Below are positions 54,958 to 64,000 of a stretch of DNA of 64,000 nt, one piece after another. The position numbers and the translations under genes are program-made. The stretch lies in the NCBI RefSeq assembly GCF_019166065.1, contig NZ_JAHTBN010000003.1:620001-684000 (forward strand), given 5' to 3'. The stretch's first letter is position 1. Every line of letters begins with the position of its first letter. Below the pieces are notes generated by a model. The model searched no databases and was not told the DNA's origin. It was given only the letters and a program-made list of their open reading frames with translations. This DNA is from Candidimonas humi. Lineage in GTDB: Bacteria; Pseudomonadota; Gammaproteobacteria; Burkholderiales; Burkholderiaceae_B.

Positions 54958-55719
54958 ATGACCAGCAGTCTAGCCTCTCTCGAATCGGCCCTGGATTACA
55001 CCTTCCAGGACATTTCGCTGCTCGAGCAGGCCGTGACTCACCGCAGCCACAGCGCACGCCACAACGAGCGCCTGGAATTCCTCGGCGACTCGGTGTTGAA
55101 TTTCACCGTCGCGGCCTTGCTGTTCAAGCGCTTTGCGCGCATCGACGAAGGCGACTTGTCGCGCCTGCGCGCCAACTTGGTCAAGCAGGCCTCGCTGGCC
55201 GATATCGCCCAGAAGCTCTCGTTGTCGCAATACCTGCGGCTGGGCGAGGGCGAACTCAAGAGCGGCGGCTTTCGCCGGCCTTCGATCCTGGCCGACGCGC
55301 TCGAGGCGGTTTTCGGCGCGGTGTTCCTCGACTCCGGTTTTGATGCGGCGCACAAAGTGATCGCACGGCAGTACGCGCCGATCCTGGTCCACGTAGATCC
55401 CAAGACCCTGGGCAAAGACCCCAAGACTTTGCTGCAGGAATTGCTGCAGGGCCGCCGGATCGCGCTGCCGGTATATACCGTGGTCGCCACGCATGGTGCG
55501 GCGCACAATCAGACCTTCGAGGTCGAGTGCGCCATTCCCAAGCTCGAAGTCAAGGTGCTTGCCGGCGGCACCAGCCGCCGCGCCGCCGAGCAGTCCGCCG
55601 CCACCTTGGCGATCGCTGCGATCGAGGCCCAGGGCCCGGGCAAGGGCACGCGCCGCCGCCCGCGCAAGTCGGCGCAGCTCTCGCTGCCCGTGGCCGTGTC
55701 GCAGGAAAGCAGCACATGA
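54958..55719 (+). CDS. rnc: Ribonuclease III
   Basis: 253 residues. RNase III signature [11 protein letters not shown] and [13 protein letters not shown] with metal-binding acidic residues; a dsRNA-binding domain with [11 protein letters not shown]...[15 protein letters not shown] basic tail follows. Processes rRNA precursors. Its stop overlaps era by four bases. Confidence 0.97.
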   Translation: MTSSLASLESALDYTFQDISLLEQAVTHRSHSARHNERLEFLGDSVLNFTVAALLFKRFARIDEGDLSRLRANLVKQASLADIAQKLSLSQYLRLGEGELKSGGFRRPSILADALEAVFGAVFLDSGFDAAHKVIARQYAPILVHVDPKTLGKDPKTLLQELLQGRRIALPVYTVVATHGAAHNQTFEVECAIPKLEVKVLAGGTSRRAAEQSAATLAIAAIEAQGPGKGTRRRPRKSAQLSLPVAVSQESST

Positions 55720-56681
55720 AAAAAGACGACGTACACGCGCCCGCGCACGGGACGGATCCCGCGCAGCGGGAAGACGGACCGTCCTCCGCGCCCGCAGAGG
55801 CAGCGTTCCGTTGCGGCTTCGTGGCGATCGTGGGCCGGCCCAATGTGGGCAAGTCCACGCTGGCCAATGCGCTGATAGGCAGCAAGATATCGATCGTCTC
55901 GCGCAAGGCCCAGACCACGCGCCACCGCATCCACGGGGTGCTGACGCGCGATCACGAACAGTTCATTTTCGTCGATACCCCCGGCTTCCAGACGCGCCAC
56001 GGCGGCGCCATGAACCGCATGATGAACCGCGTGGTGACCCAGGCGCTGGCCGAGGTGGACGTGGTGGTGCATGTGGTCGAGGCCGGCAAGTGGTCGGCGG
56101 GCGATGCCCAGCTCGTGCCGCTGCTGCCCAAGGGCCGCCGTGCCATCCTGGCGGTCAACAAGGTGGACGCCCTGCGCGACAAGAACGAGATGTTCGCCTA
56201 CGTGGGCAAGATCATGGCCCAATACCCCTACGACGCCGTGGTGCCGGTCAGCGCGCTGCGCGGGGTGCAACTGGATAATCTGCTGGACGAGATCGCCGCC
56301 CGCCTGCCGGAAGGCGAGGCCATGTTCGAGGCCGACACGCTCACCGACCGGCCGCTGCGCTTCATCGCCGCCGAGCTGCTGCGCGAGAAAATATTCCGCC
56401 TGGTCGGCGACGAGCTGCCTTATGGCTGCACCGTCGTCATCGAGCAGTGGGAAGAAACCGACAAGGGCGCCCGGGTCGCGGCCTGCGTGGTGGTCGAACG
56501 GGACAGCCACAAGCCCATATTGCTGGGCGCGGGCGGCGCGCACATGAAGCGCATCGCCAGCGAGGCGCGCCAGGACATCGAGCGCCTGCTCGAGAAGCCG
56601 GTGCACCTCGAGGTCTACATCAAGGTGCGCAAGGGCTGGTCCGACCGCGAAGGGGCGCTGCGCGAACTGGGCTATGAGTAG
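55716..56681 (+). CDS. era: GTPase Era
   Basis: 321 residues. An unusual N-terminal extension of about 30 acidic/polar residues precedes the GTPase ([28 protein letters not shown]). The C-terminal KH domain contains [22 protein letters not shown]. Needed for 16S rRNA maturation and 30S assembly. ATG overlaps the rnc TGA. Confidence 0.96.
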   Translation: MKKDDVHAPAHGTDPAQREDGPSSAPAEAAFRCGFVAIVGRPNVGKSTLANALIGSKISIVSRKAQTTRHRIHGVLTRDHEQFIFVDTPGFQTRHGGAMNRMMNRVVTQALAEVDVVVHVVEAGKWSAGDAQLVPLLPKGRRAILAVNKVDALRDKNEMFAYVGKIMAQYPYDAVVPVSALRGVQLDNLLDEIAARLPEGEAMFEADTLTDRPLRFIAAELLREKIFRLVGDELPYGCTVVIEQWEETDKGARVAACVVVERDSHKPILLGAGGAHMKRIASEARQDIERLLEKPVHLEVYIKVRKGWSDREGALRELGYE

Positions 56682-57267
56682 CGGTACCCGCGGCGCGCGG
56701 GTGCAAGAGGCCGCGGGCTATCTCTTGCACACGGCGCCCTGGCGCGAGACTTCTTTGATTCTGCAGGCATTCACCTGCGACCACGGCTGCGTGGCGCTGG
56801 TGGCCAAGGGCGCCAAGCGGCCGTATTCGGTGCTGCGCCCGGTGCTGTCCATGTTCCAGCCGCTGGACCTGTCCTGGAGCGGAGCCGGCGAGGTCAAGAC
56901 CCTGACGCGCGCCGAATGCGCGGGCGTGCGGCCGCTGTCGGGGCGCGCCCACATGTCGGCCTGGTACATGAACGAACTGCTGCTGCGCCTGTTGCCCCGC
57001 GAAGATCCGCATCCGGTCCTGTTCGGCGCTTACGACGCCGCCCTCGATCTGCTGGCTCAGGGCTCGCCCGCAGCCGGCGCGCTGCGCCGCTTCGAGTGGA
57101 TCTTGCTGCAGGAAACGGGCTACGGCATCGACGCACCCGAGCCCGATTTCGAGGACGCGCGCAGCGAGCCCCGCCTGCGTGCCATGCTGCGCGAGCGGCT
57201 CGACGAGCAACTGGCCGGCCGGCCCTTGCAGACCCGCAAGGTGCTGATGGAGTTGCAGCGCTATTGA
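56674..57267 (+). CDS. recO: DNA repair protein RecO, shortened form
   Basis: 197 residues. The N-terminal OB fold (AAGYLLHTAPWRETSLILQAFT, VALVAKGAKRPYS) and helical region (AWYMNELLLRLLPREDPHP, LFGAYDAALDLL, FEWILLQETGYGID) are normal. Directly after this comes the C-terminal helix (RERLDEQLAGRPLQTRKVLMEL), so the 40-50 residue stretch that usually carries the zinc motif or its remnant is missing. Length is below the usual ~240. The start overlaps era by eight bases. RecO anneals DNA and loads RecA with RecR. Confidence 0.87.
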   Translation: MSSGTRGARVQEAAGYLLHTAPWRETSLILQAFTCDHGCVALVAKGAKRPYSVLRPVLSMFQPLDLSWSGAGEVKTLTRAECAGVRPLSGRAHMSAWYMNELLLRLLPREDPHPVLFGAYDAALDLLAQGSPAAGALRRFEWILLQETGYGIDAPEPDFEDARSEPRLRAMLRERLDEQLAGRPLQTRKVLMELQRY

Positions 57268-58010
57268 TGCCGGCGATGCCCTGGTCCCCAGTCTCCGATA
57301 TGCCATCCGACGATCATGCGCGGCAGGCCGCGTCCGTGCCGGCCCCGGGCGAGCCGGCCGCCCCGGCGGTGTCGGCAACGGCAGCAGCAGCCTCCGGCGG
57401 CGCCGGGCCGGTGCCTGCCGTGGTGGTGCTGGACACCTGCGTGCTGATTTCCAGCGTGCTGCGCCGGCTGCTGCTGCACCTGGCCGGCGAGGGGCGCCTG
57501 CAGCCGGCCTGGAGCCGGGTGATCGGCGAGGAGTGGCGGCGCAACGCGGCACGCCTGTGGGACGTGCCTGCGGACGACGTGGCGGCGCAATGGGAGGCCT
57601 TGCAGCTCTCCTTTCCCCTGGCCGACCTGGGCGAGGTGGGCGCCTACAAGCAGGGCCTGCGCTACAGCGACCCCAAGGACTGGCACGTGGTTGCCGCGGG
57701 CCGCGCCGCGCTGGCCCGCTGGCCCGGGCAGCCCGCCGCCGTCCTGACCCGCAACATCAAAGACTTCGATCGCCGGGAACTGCGCGGCCTGGGGCTGCAA
57801 TTGTACGAACCCGACCGCTATCTGGAGCTGTGCTGGGCGGCCTGGGGCGAGCCGCTGCGCCGCGGCCTGGAAGAACTGGCGCAAGAGCTCGCGCAGATCG
57901 AAGGCGCGGCTACGCTGGACGAAGTGCTGGGACGCGAACGCCTGTACCGCTTGCGCAAGCTGTGGCGCCTGCATGTCCGGCAGGCAGAGACCGGGAGCCG
58001 TCCGTCATGA
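57267..58010 (+). CDS. PIN-domain protein
   Basis: 247 residues. After about 50 Pro/Ala-rich residues comes a PIN-like nuclease fold: AVVVLDTCVLISSVLRR with the first acidic residue, VIGEEWRRNA, SDPKDWHVVAAGRAA and AAVLTRNIKDFDRREL. No antitoxin gene is adjacent and the gene is embedded in the era-recO operon (start overlaps the recO stop as TGATG), so a housekeeping RNA-processing role seems likelier than a toxin. Alternative starts at internal methionines are possible. Confidence 0.75.
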   Translation: MPAMPWSPVSDMPSDDHARQAASVPAPGEPAAPAVSATAAAASGGAGPVPAVVVLDTCVLISSVLRRLLLHLAGEGRLQPAWSRVIGEEWRRNAARLWDVPADDVAAQWEALQLSFPLADLGEVGAYKQGLRYSDPKDWHVVAAGRAALARWPGQPAAVLTRNIKDFDRRELRGLGLQLYEPDRYLELCWAAWGEPLRRGLEELAQELAQIEGAATLDEVLGRERLYRLRKLWRLHVRQAETGSRPS

Positions 58011-58909
58011 AGCAGGGCATAGCCTTGTCGGTCGCCTCGTCGGGCCTGTTCGCGGTGCTGTACTACTACTCGACGATCCTGCCGCCGGTCACAGGCACGG
58101 AAATCTTCGCCTGGCGAGTGCTGCTGGCGCTGCCTTTCCTGGCCCTGCTGATTTCGCGCGGCCGCGCCTGGGGCGAGGTGGTTCGTTGCGCCCGGCGCGC
58201 CCGGACGCAATGGCGCTACGGCGCGGCGCTGGTCGTCAGCGCTGCGCTGCTCGGCGTGCAGCTCTGGCTCTTCACCTGGGCGCCGCTGCATCGCAAGGCC
58301 CTGGACGTGTCGCTGGGCTACTTCCTGCTGCCGCTGTGCATGGTGGTGGTGGGGCGCTTCTTCTATGGCGAGCGGCTCAGCCGCGTGCAATGGCTGGCGG
58401 TCGCCGCCGCCGCCGCGGGCGTGGTGCACGAAGTGCTGCGCCTGGGCACTTTTTCCTGGGCCACTGCCCTGGTGATGTTCGGCTATCCGCCGTATTTCAT
58501 GCTGAGACGCAAGATACGCCTGGGATCCTTGGCCGGCTTGTGGTGCGACATGCTGTTGCTGGCCCCGCCGGCCTTGCTCGTGATCGCTACCCAGCAGCCG
58601 AGCCTGTGGCACCAGTTGGCGACGGCGCCGCGGCTGCTGGGCCTGATTCCGCTGCTGGGCGGGCTCAGTTCCGTCGCGCTGGTCTGCTATCTGTCGGCCA
58701 GCCGCATGCTGCCTCTGGCGCTGTTCGGGATCCTGGGCTATGTGGAGCCGGTGCTGCTGTTCTGGGTGGCTTTCCTGTTCCTGGGAGAGCCCATGGCCGC
58801 CGACGCCTGGTGGACCTACATCCCTATCTGGGTGGCGGTGCTGCTCATCGCCGGCGAGGGGGCGCTGCTGTGGCTGCGGGAGGCGCGACGGGCGGGCCTG
58901 AGGCAGTAA
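58007..58909 (+). CDS. RarD-type EamA/DMT-family permease
   Basis: 300 residues, ten membrane helices in two EamA halves. GIALSVASSGLFAVLYYYS, EIFAWRVLLALP and FAVALSLGYFLLPL-like patterns match the RarD subfamily of chloramphenicol-sensitive (Rar) proteins. Substrate unknown. Start overlaps the PIN-gene stop by four bases. Ends at a clear terminator. Confidence 0.85.
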   Translation: MKQGIALSVASSGLFAVLYYYSTILPPVTGTEIFAWRVLLALPFLALLISRGRAWGEVVRCARRARTQWRYGAALVVSAALLGVQLWLFTWAPLHRKALDVSLGYFLLPLCMVVVGRFFYGERLSRVQWLAVAAAAAGVVHEVLRLGTFSWATALVMFGYPPYFMLRRKIRLGSLAGLWCDMLLLAPPALLVIATQQPSLWHQLATAPRLLGLIPLLGGLSSVALVCYLSASRMLPLALFGILGYVEPVLLFWVAFLFLGEPMAADAWWTYIPIWVAVLLIAGEGALLWLREARRAGLRQ

Positions 58910-59007
58910 CTTGAGCCGGCAGCGTGCCGTGCCACGGCTGCCGGGCACGGGGGCAACAACATGTCTTGTCCGGCTGCGGGGCCACGAAAGGCCTGCCCTG
59001 GAAACGA

Positions 59008-59040
59008 AGAAGCCCGCGACGCGCGGGCTTCTGGATTTTT
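59008..59040. terminator. Terminator between convergent RarD-like gene and yccA-like gene
   Basis: AGAAGCCCGCG-ACG-CGCGGGCTTCT is a perfect 11-bp stem. On the plus strand it is followed by GGATTTTT. On the minus strand only TTCGTTTC follows, so termination in that direction would be weaker. Confidence 0.8.
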
Positions 59041-59085
59041 GGGGGGCGGCCGCCGGCTGGCGGCGCGCCCCGGCGGGCTTCGTGC

Positions 59086-59799
59086 CTAGTTGCGGTTGTT
59101 GCCGCCCAGCACGCCCAGCAGCATGAGCAGGTTGACGAACACGTTGTACAGGTCGAGATAGATGGCGAGCGTGGCGCTGACGTAGTTGGTTTCGCCGCCG
59201 TTGATCACGCGCTGCAGGTCGACCAGCAGGAAGGCCGAGAAGATGACGATGGCCATGACCGAGATGGTCAGCATCAGAGCCGGCAGATGCAGGAAGATAT
59301 TGGCCAGCGAGGCGACGATCAGCACCACTGCGCCGATGAAGAGGAATTTCTGCAGGTGCGAGAAGTCGCGCTTGGTGGTGCTGGCGATGCTGGCCATGGC
59401 GCCGAACACCACGGCGGTGCCGCCGAAGGCCAGCATGATGAGCTGGGTGCCGTTGGCCAGGCCCATGACCGCGCCGAGCAGGCGCGACAGCATGATGCCC
59501 ATGAAGAACGTGAAGGCCAGCAGCAGGGCCACGCCCAGCGAGCTGTTCTTGTTGCGTTCGATGAGGAACATGAGGCCGAAGGCGCCGATCAGGAAGATGA
59601 TGGCGCTGGTGCCCGGGTTGGCCCCCATGCTCTGGTTGACGCCGGTGTACAGCCCCACCAGCGCGCCGAGCACGGTGGGTATGAGTGACAGCGTCAGGAG
59701 CCAGTAGGTGTTGCGCAACACCCGGTTGCGCACGACTTCGCCCGGGGCGGCGGTATAGCCGCTGCGGGAGGGAAGGGGGGCTTGCCGAAAATCGCTCAT
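59086..59799 (-). CDS. Bax inhibitor-1 family membrane protein (YccA/YbhL-like)
   Basis: 237 residues, seven membrane helices after a short polar N terminus. VLRNTYWLLTLSLIPTVLGA, FGGTAVVFGAMASIASTTKRDFS and ALAIYLDLYNVFVNLLMLLG match the BI-1 family. The family acts in FtsH quality control or ion leakage. AAGGAT precedes the ATG. A good promoter lies upstream. Confidence 0.92.
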   Translation of the reverse strand: MSDFRQAPLPSRSGYTAAPGEVVRNRVLRNTYWLLTLSLIPTVLGALVGLYTGVNQSMGANPGTSAIIFLIGAFGLMFLIERNKNSSLGVALLLAFTFFMGIMLSRLLGAVMGLANGTQLIMLAFGGTAVVFGAMASIASTTKRDFSHLQKFLFIGAVVLIVASLANIFLHLPALMLTISVMAIVIFSAFLLVDLQRVINGGETNYVSATLAIYLDLYNVFVNLLMLLGVLGGNNRN

Positions 59800-59880
59800 G
59801 GTGAATCCTTTTGTGGGAGGCTGGGCGCGGGCGGCGGTGTGCCGCCACGCCAACCTCGTAGTCTACAACCTATAGGCTAT

Positions 59881-59910
59881 AGAATAGCTTACAAATAACT
59901 GAATTATCAA
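59881..59910 (-). promoter_or_regulatory. Predicted sigma-70 promoter of the BI-1 family gene
   Basis: On the minus strand, TTGATA (59910-59905) and TATTCT (59886-59881) are separated by 18 bp, in an AT-rich tract 82 bp upstream of the start codon. Confidence 0.6.
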
Positions 59911-60109
59911 GAGACCGCCCGGTAAGAGGCGGTCCGGAAAAGAACGCAGGGGGGCCGGGAGACGGCCGACAGGCATCGGCTGCGAACCGGCGGGCTACCG
60001 GTCGCGAGGCGCGCGTGCGCCGTCCCCGCCCTTGATGATTTAGACGGCTTCCGTCGTACTTGGTTCCTTGGCGGGCGAGCCCGGGCGCCGCCAGGGCGCT
60101 GCGGGGCGT
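59911..60109 (-). terminator. holC downstream region with hairpin
   Basis: GACCGCC and GGCGGTC at 59913-59934 form a 7-bp stem with an 8-base loop, about 175 bp after the holC stop. Only TCTTGATAATT follows on the minus strand, so termination would be weak. The rest of this stretch shows nothing further. Confidence 0.4.
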
Positions 60110-60550
60110 TCAGGCGCGGCCCGAGACGTCGTGGGCGTGCAGCTCGTGCCCCGCGGCCTGGTAGGCACGCCAGCGCGTACGTGCCGCCTGCCGGTCGTCG
60201 GGGTCGTCCGAGACGATTTCCAGCACACGTTCGTAGGCCTGGATGCCGGGCGGACAGTCGGCGTCGAGGTTGATGAGCCAGGCGGGCAGGGCGTCGCCGG
60301 ACGGCGGCGTCGCCGGCACCTCGTCGGCCAGCCACACGGGCGTGGAGGCCGCGAGCGGATCGCCTGCCGCCACGTGGGGCAGGAATGCGACGGGCTCGAA
60401 GCTCCAGAGCAGGCGGTCGATGCGCGCCAGCGTCTGCGCGTCGCGGCTGTATACCACCAGGGCCCGCCCGGCCGCGTAATGCCGCTGCGCCACGGTGCAT
60501 GCCATGCGCAGGCGGTCCGGCGCGCCGAAGGCGAAATCCACCCGCGCCAT
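60110..60550 (-). CDS. holC: DNA polymerase III subunit chi
   Basis: 146 residues. ARVDFAFGAPDRLRMACTVAQRHYAAGR and LVVYSRDAQTLARIDRLLWSF, followed by LPAWLINLD and YERVLEIVSDD, match HolC. It links the clamp loader to SSB. Starts four bases after pepA, the conserved pairing in proteobacteria. Confidence 0.94.
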   Translation of the reverse strand: MARVDFAFGAPDRLRMACTVAQRHYAAGRALVVYSRDAQTLARIDRLLWSFEPVAFLPHVAAGDPLAASTPVWLADEVPATPPSGDALPAWLINLDADCPPGIQAYERVLEIVSDDPDDRQAARTRWRAYQAAGHELHAHDVSGRA

Positions 60551-60554
60551 CGGC

Positions 60555-62060
60555 CTAGGCCTGGTTCAGCAGGTACTGGACCAGCAGCGGCACGGGACGG
60601 CCGGTGCCGCCCTTGTCCTTGCCGCTGCGCCAGGCGGTGCCGGCGATGTCCAGGTGCGCCCAGGGGTAGGCGCCCGTGAAGCGCGACAGGAAGCAGGCCG
60701 CCGTGACCGAACCCGCGGGCCGGCCGCCGATATTGGCGATGTCGGCGAAGTTCGATTGCAGTTGTTCCTGGTAGGCGTCTTCGAGTGGCAGGCGCCAGGC
60801 GGTGTCGTTGGCCTGGCGGCCGGCCTGCAGCAGGCTGTCGGCCAGCGCATCGTCCTTGCTGAACAGGCCCGAGTTGACGTGACCCAGGGCGATGATGCAG
60901 GCGCCGGTAAGCGTGGCGATGTCGATGACGGCCGCGGGCTTGTAGCGTTCGGCGTAGGTCAGCGCGTCGCACAGCACCAGGCGGCCTTCGGCGTCGGTGT
61001 TGAGGATTTCTATGGTCTGGCCCGACATGCTGGTGACCACGTCGCCCGGCTTGTTGGCGCGGCCGCTGGGCAGGTTCTCGCAGGAAGGGATCAGGCCTAT
61101 GACTTCCTGCTCGAGGCCGATTTCGGCCACGGCGCGCAGGGTGCCGAGCACGCTGGCAGCGCCGCACATATCGTATTTCATTTCGTCCATGTTGGCCGCG
61201 GGCTTGAGCGAGATGCCGCCGGCATCGAAGGTGATGCCCTTGCCCACCAGCACGATCGGGGCCTTGCGCGATTTGCCCGCACCTTTGGCGCCCGGCGGCG
61301 TGTGCTTGAGGATGATGAAGGCCGGCGGTTCGTACGAGCCGCGCGCGACCGACAGGAAGGAGCCCATTTTCAGGGCCTCGATCTGCTTGCGTTCGAGCAC
61401 TTCGGCCTTGAGGCTCTTGAATTCGCGGGCCAGCTTGCGGGCCACGTCGCCCAGGTAGGTGGGCGTGCAGACGTTGGCGGGCAAATTGCCCAGTTCGCGC
61501 GCCAGGTTCGCGCCTTGCGCGATGGCGGCGCCGTTGCGCAGGCCGCGTTGAGTCTCGGCGGCCTGGGCGCGCGTCACCGACAGCGCGAATTTCTTGAGGC
61601 GCGGGGCGTCGTCGCGTTCGCGCTTGCTGAAGGTGGCGTCGTAGCGGTAGGCGGCCTGGCCGGCGGCCGCGGCGGCGGCCTGGGCGCGTTGCGCCAGGCC
61701 GGCAGCGGGGCATTCCGTGGCCGCGAGCGTGGACACCGCCTCGCCGATCCGGGCCTGCACGCAGAAATTGGCGAAGACCTGCTCGGCCTTGGCGTGCACG
61801 GAAGCGTTATATGCGTCTTGTTTGCCCAGGCCGATTAAAATGACCTGATTGGCGCTGACGCCTTCGAGTTTGCGCAGCGCCAGATGGGTGCCGGCCTTGG
61901 CCAGGAATTCTTTCTTGAGCACTTCGCGCAAGGCGCCATGGCTGGCACGGTCGATGACGTCGGCGGCGGGAGTGAGCATGCCGTCGGCAAAAACGCCCAC
62001 AGCCAGGGCTGCGGTCTTGATCTGGTGCAGTGATGCGGTGGTCAGTGTGCTAAATTCCAT
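60555..62060 (-). CDS. pepA: Leucyl aminopeptidase (M17, PepA)
   Basis: 501 residues. [16 protein letters not shown] with metal-binding Lys and Asp, [10 protein letters not shown] signature, and [10 protein letters not shown] near the C terminus. Manganese/zinc exopeptidase; PepA in E. coli also binds DNA. Divergent from lptF, a long-known conserved arrangement; the 66-bp gap must hold both promoters. Confidence 0.96.
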   Translation of the reverse strand: MEFSTLTTASLHQIKTAALAVGVFADGMLTPAADVIDRASHGALREVLKKEFLAKAGTHLALRKLEGVSANQVILIGLGKQDAYNASVHAKAEQVFANFCVQARIGEAVSTLAATECPAAGLAQRAQAAAAAAGQAAYRYDATFSKRERDDAPRLKKFALSVTRAQAAETQRGLRNGAAIAQGANLARELGNLPANVCTPTYLGDVARKLAREFKSLKAEVLERKQIEALKMGSFLSVARGSYEPPAFIILKHTPPGAKGAGKSRKAPIVLVGKGITFDAGGISLKPAANMDEMKYDMCGAASVLGTLRAVAEIGLEQEVIGLIPSCENLPSGRANKPGDVVTSMSGQTIEILNTDAEGRLVLCDALTYAERYKPAAVIDIATLTGACIIALGHVNSGLFSKDDALADSLLQAGRQANDTAWRLPLEDAYQEQLQSNFADIANIGGRPAGSVTAACFLSRFTGAYPWAHLDIAGTAWRSGKDKGGTGRPVPLLVQYLLNQA

Positions 62061-62126
62061 GCGCGTTTTCCAAGTATTGCTGCGGGTTGCCTGCAGGATG
62101 CCGTTGATTATCTCGCATATTTTCCC

Positions 62127-63251
62127 ATGTCTCTATTCAAGCGTTCCGTAGTTTCCGAGATCATGAGCCATGCGGGCGTGGTGTTTTCCACGCTGCTGAT
62201 CGTATGGCTCAGTGTACTGCTGGTGCGCTTGCTCGGAGAGGCCGCCAACGGCAATATCGGCGCCGACGTGGTGCTGGGCCTGGCCGCGTTTTCCAGCATC
62301 ACGGCCCTGCCCGTGATCCTGTCGGTGTCGCTGTTCATCGCGGTGCTCACCGCCGTCACCCGCAATTTCCGCGAGTCCGAGATGGTGGTGTGGTTCGCCA
62401 GCGGCCTGTCGCTCAAGGACTGGGTGCTCCCGGTGCTGCGCTGCGCAGTGCCGGCAGCGATACTCATCGCCATCCTGACCCTGGCCGCATCGCCCTGGGC
62501 CTACCGGCAGATCGCCGAGTACCGCCAGCGCTACGAGCAGCGCTCCGACCTGTCCAAGGTCACGGCCGGGCAGTTCATCGAGACCGAGGACGGCAAGCGG
62601 GTGTTCTTCGCCGAAGACCCCACCAAGCCGGGCGACCAGTTGGGCAAGGTGATCGCCCGCGTCATCGATCCGGAATGGCTGAGCGTGATCTCGGCCGACA
62701 GCGCGCGGGTCGAGACCGAGCCGGACGGCGACCGCTTCCTGATCCTGAGCCAGGGCCACCGCTACGATCTCAAGCCGGGCAAGCCGGACCTGCGGCTGTT
62801 CGACTTCAAGCGCTACGGGTTCAGGCTGGAAAGCAAGAACGACGCGGGCTCGATCAAGGCGGCGCGCGAGATGGCGGAGCGCCAGATCAAGGCCCGGCCC
62901 ACCGATCAACTGATGCGCGACCACACAGACGATGCGCGCTCGCAGCTGATGTGGCGCCTGGCGCTGCCGCTGGCGGCGCTGAACCTGGCGCTGCTGGCCA
63001 TTCCGCTGGGCGCGGTGAACCCGCGCCTGGGGCGCTCGGGCGACGTGCTGATCGCCGGCCTGGTGGCGTTGCTGTACATGAACCTGATCAATCTCTGCCG
63101 CGGCTGGATAGGCAAGGGCCAGCTCAGCTTCGGCGTGGGGGTCTGGCTGGTGCACGTCCTGTTCGCCGCGCTGATGGTCTACATGATGTGGCGCAAGCTG
63201 CGCGTCAAGGCGCCGAAGGATCCCGGGCTGCCCGCGGAACCGGCAAGCTAG
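62127..63251 (+). CDS. lptF: LPS export ABC transporter permease LptF
   Basis: 374 residues. Three helices, a periplasmic beta-jellyroll domain (about 130-265), then three helices. [23 protein letters not shown] and the C-terminal [18 protein letters not shown] are LptF-type. With LptG and LptB it extracts lipopolysaccharide from the inner membrane. lptG, its usual next gene, is absent here; a minus-strand LysR gene begins 77 bp on. Confidence 0.94.
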   Translation: MSLFKRSVVSEIMSHAGVVFSTLLIVWLSVLLVRLLGEAANGNIGADVVLGLAAFSSITALPVILSVSLFIAVLTAVTRNFRESEMVVWFASGLSLKDWVLPVLRCAVPAAILIAILTLAASPWAYRQIAEYRQRYEQRSDLSKVTAGQFIETEDGKRVFFAEDPTKPGDQLGKVIARVIDPEWLSVISADSARVETEPDGDRFLILSQGHRYDLKPGKPDLRLFDFKRYGFRLESKNDAGSIKAAREMAERQIKARPTDQLMRDHTDDARSQLMWRLALPLAALNLALLAIPLGAVNPRLGRSGDVLIAGLVALLYMNLINLCRGWIGKGQLSFGVGVWLVHVLFAALMVYMMWRKLRVKAPKDPGLPAEPAS

Positions 63252-63328
63252 CCGAGCTTCGTGCACATGGGCCGGACACGCAGGCCTGCTGTCCGGCGCC
63301 GCGATTCCCGGCCGCCGGGCCGCGCTTC

Positions 63329-64000
63329 CTACGGTTGCGGGTATTGCAGCCGGTCGGCGCGGCCCTGCAGCAGCGGCGCATTGAGCTGCACCGCCTTCTT
63401 CAGGTAGTCCCATAGCGCCATGACGCGCTTGGAGCGGCGCAGGTCTTCGTGGCAGTACATCCAGAAGCTGCGGGTGATGACCACCTGGTCTTCCAGCACG
63501 GGCCGCAGGCGGCTGTCCTGGGCCGCCATGAAGCAGGGCAGCACGGCCAGCGCGCCGCCGCGCAGGGCCGCATGATATTGGGCGATGACGCTGGTGCTCT
63601 TGAACACCACGCGGCTGCCGGGCAGGACGTCCTCCAGGTAGCGCAGCCTGTCGCTGAACACCAGCTCTTCCACATAGCCTATGAAGCTGTGGCCGGCCAG
63701 GTCGGCCCGGCTGCGGATGGGGCCGCTACGCTCGAGATAGGTGTGGGTGCCGTAGAGCCTGAGCTCGTAGTCGGTGAGCCGGGTGCAGATGTAGGGCCCG
63801 CGCTGCGGCTGTTCCAGGGCGATTGCCAGGTCGGCCTCGCGCTTGGACAGGCTGATGAAGCGCGGCACCGGCAGTATGTCCAGGGTGAGCTCCGGATAAC
63901 GTCCCAGGAAGTCGGTCATGAGCGGCGTCAGCACGTAGTTGCCGAAGCCTTCGGTGCAGCCTATGCGCAGGTGCCCGGACAATGTCTGGCCGATGCCCGA
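63329..64000 (-). CDS. LysR-type transcriptional regulator, partial (C-terminal part)
   Basis: The frame is open to the right edge, so the N-terminal HTH lies outside the window. The visible 223 codons cover the substrate-binding region: SGHLRIGCTEGFGNYVLTPLM, FLGRYPELTLDILPV, ADLAIALEQPQRGPYICTRL and GALAVLPCFMA. This spelling is of the GcvA/CrgA-like group. Target unknown; it faces lptF. Confidence 0.9.
   Translation of the reverse strand, partial: SGIGQTLSGHLRIGCTEGFGNYVLTPLMTDFLGRYPELTLDILPVPRFISLSKREADLAIALEQPQRGPYICTRLTDYELRLYGTHTYLERSGPIRSRADLAGHSFIGYVEELVFSDRLRYLEDVLPGSRVVFKSTSVIAQYHAALRGGALAVLPCFMAAQDSRLRPVLEDQVVITRSFWMYCHEDLRRSKRVMALWDYLKKAVQLNAPLLQGRADRLQYPQP

Noticed and set aside
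57267-58010. Toxin of a VapBC-type toxin-antitoxin pair
   Set aside because: No antitoxin gene next to it; it is embedded in a core operon and is larger than VapC toxins.

Overview
The window is a GC-rich chromosomal segment of a betaproteobacterium, most likely in the Alcaligenaceae (Bordetella / Achromobacter / Pusillimonas neighbourhood). The pointers are a Bug-type periplasmic receptor, a Par27-like parvulin, two complete branched-chain-amino-acid-type (Liv) ABC transporter clusters, an intracellular PHB depolymerase, and the order yceD-rpmF-plsX-fabHDG-acpP-fabF-rpoE-rseA-rseB-mucD-lepA-lepB-rnc-era-recO. Species assignment is inference. I see no prophage, insertion sequence, CRISPR array, tRNA or rRNA.

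Left part (1-25 kb), metabolic and transport genes. A Bug receptor and an aromatic-ring FAD monooxygenase form a two-gene unit. Next is a coupled msrB-yciB-bolA-par27 operon ending in a clear terminator. Liv cluster 1 runs on the plus strand and carries a LivM-LivG fusion plus a 36-codon ORF that bridges to livF. It faces Liv cluster 2 on the minus strand (livG-livF-livK-livH-livM). Between them sit an M20 amidohydrolase, an MHS-family transporter and a divergent LysR regulator. Then come nth with an RnfB-like ferredoxin, phaZ, fdxA, pncB and ridA.

Middle part (25-41 kb), repeats plus housekeeping genes. A three-unit, 134-bp-period tandem array with a strong hairpin core lies at 25132-25533. 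A 114-bp dispersed element occurs twice (25574-25687 and 32085-32198). The second copy ends on the start codon of an unusual gene that fuses a phosphoribosyltransferase to a HAD-like domain. Around these are a flavodoxin-like gene, relA, trpBA, accD, rne (with an in-frame 15-bp repeat), rluC with a coupled HAD phosphatase, and the maf / RsmI-like / AmiD-like group.

Right part (41-64 kb), conserved core operons. Fatty-acid and phospholipid synthesis (yceD, rpmF, plsX, fabH, fabD, fabG, acpP, fabF) leads into the sigma-E envelope-stress module (rpoE-rseA-rseB-mucD). LepA, signal peptidase, RNase III, Era, a shortened RecO, a PIN-domain protein and a RarD-like permease follow, many with overlapping start and stop codons. 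The window ends with a BI-1 family membrane protein, pepA-holC, a divergent lptF without lptG beside it, and a LysR-type gene cut by the right edge.

Most of the window is ordinary core genome. The least explained parts are the hairpin tandem array, the dispersed 114-bp repeat with its PRTase-HAD neighbour, the bridging ORF in Liv cluster 1, the Lys-to-Arg Walker A in Liv cluster 2, and the short RecO.
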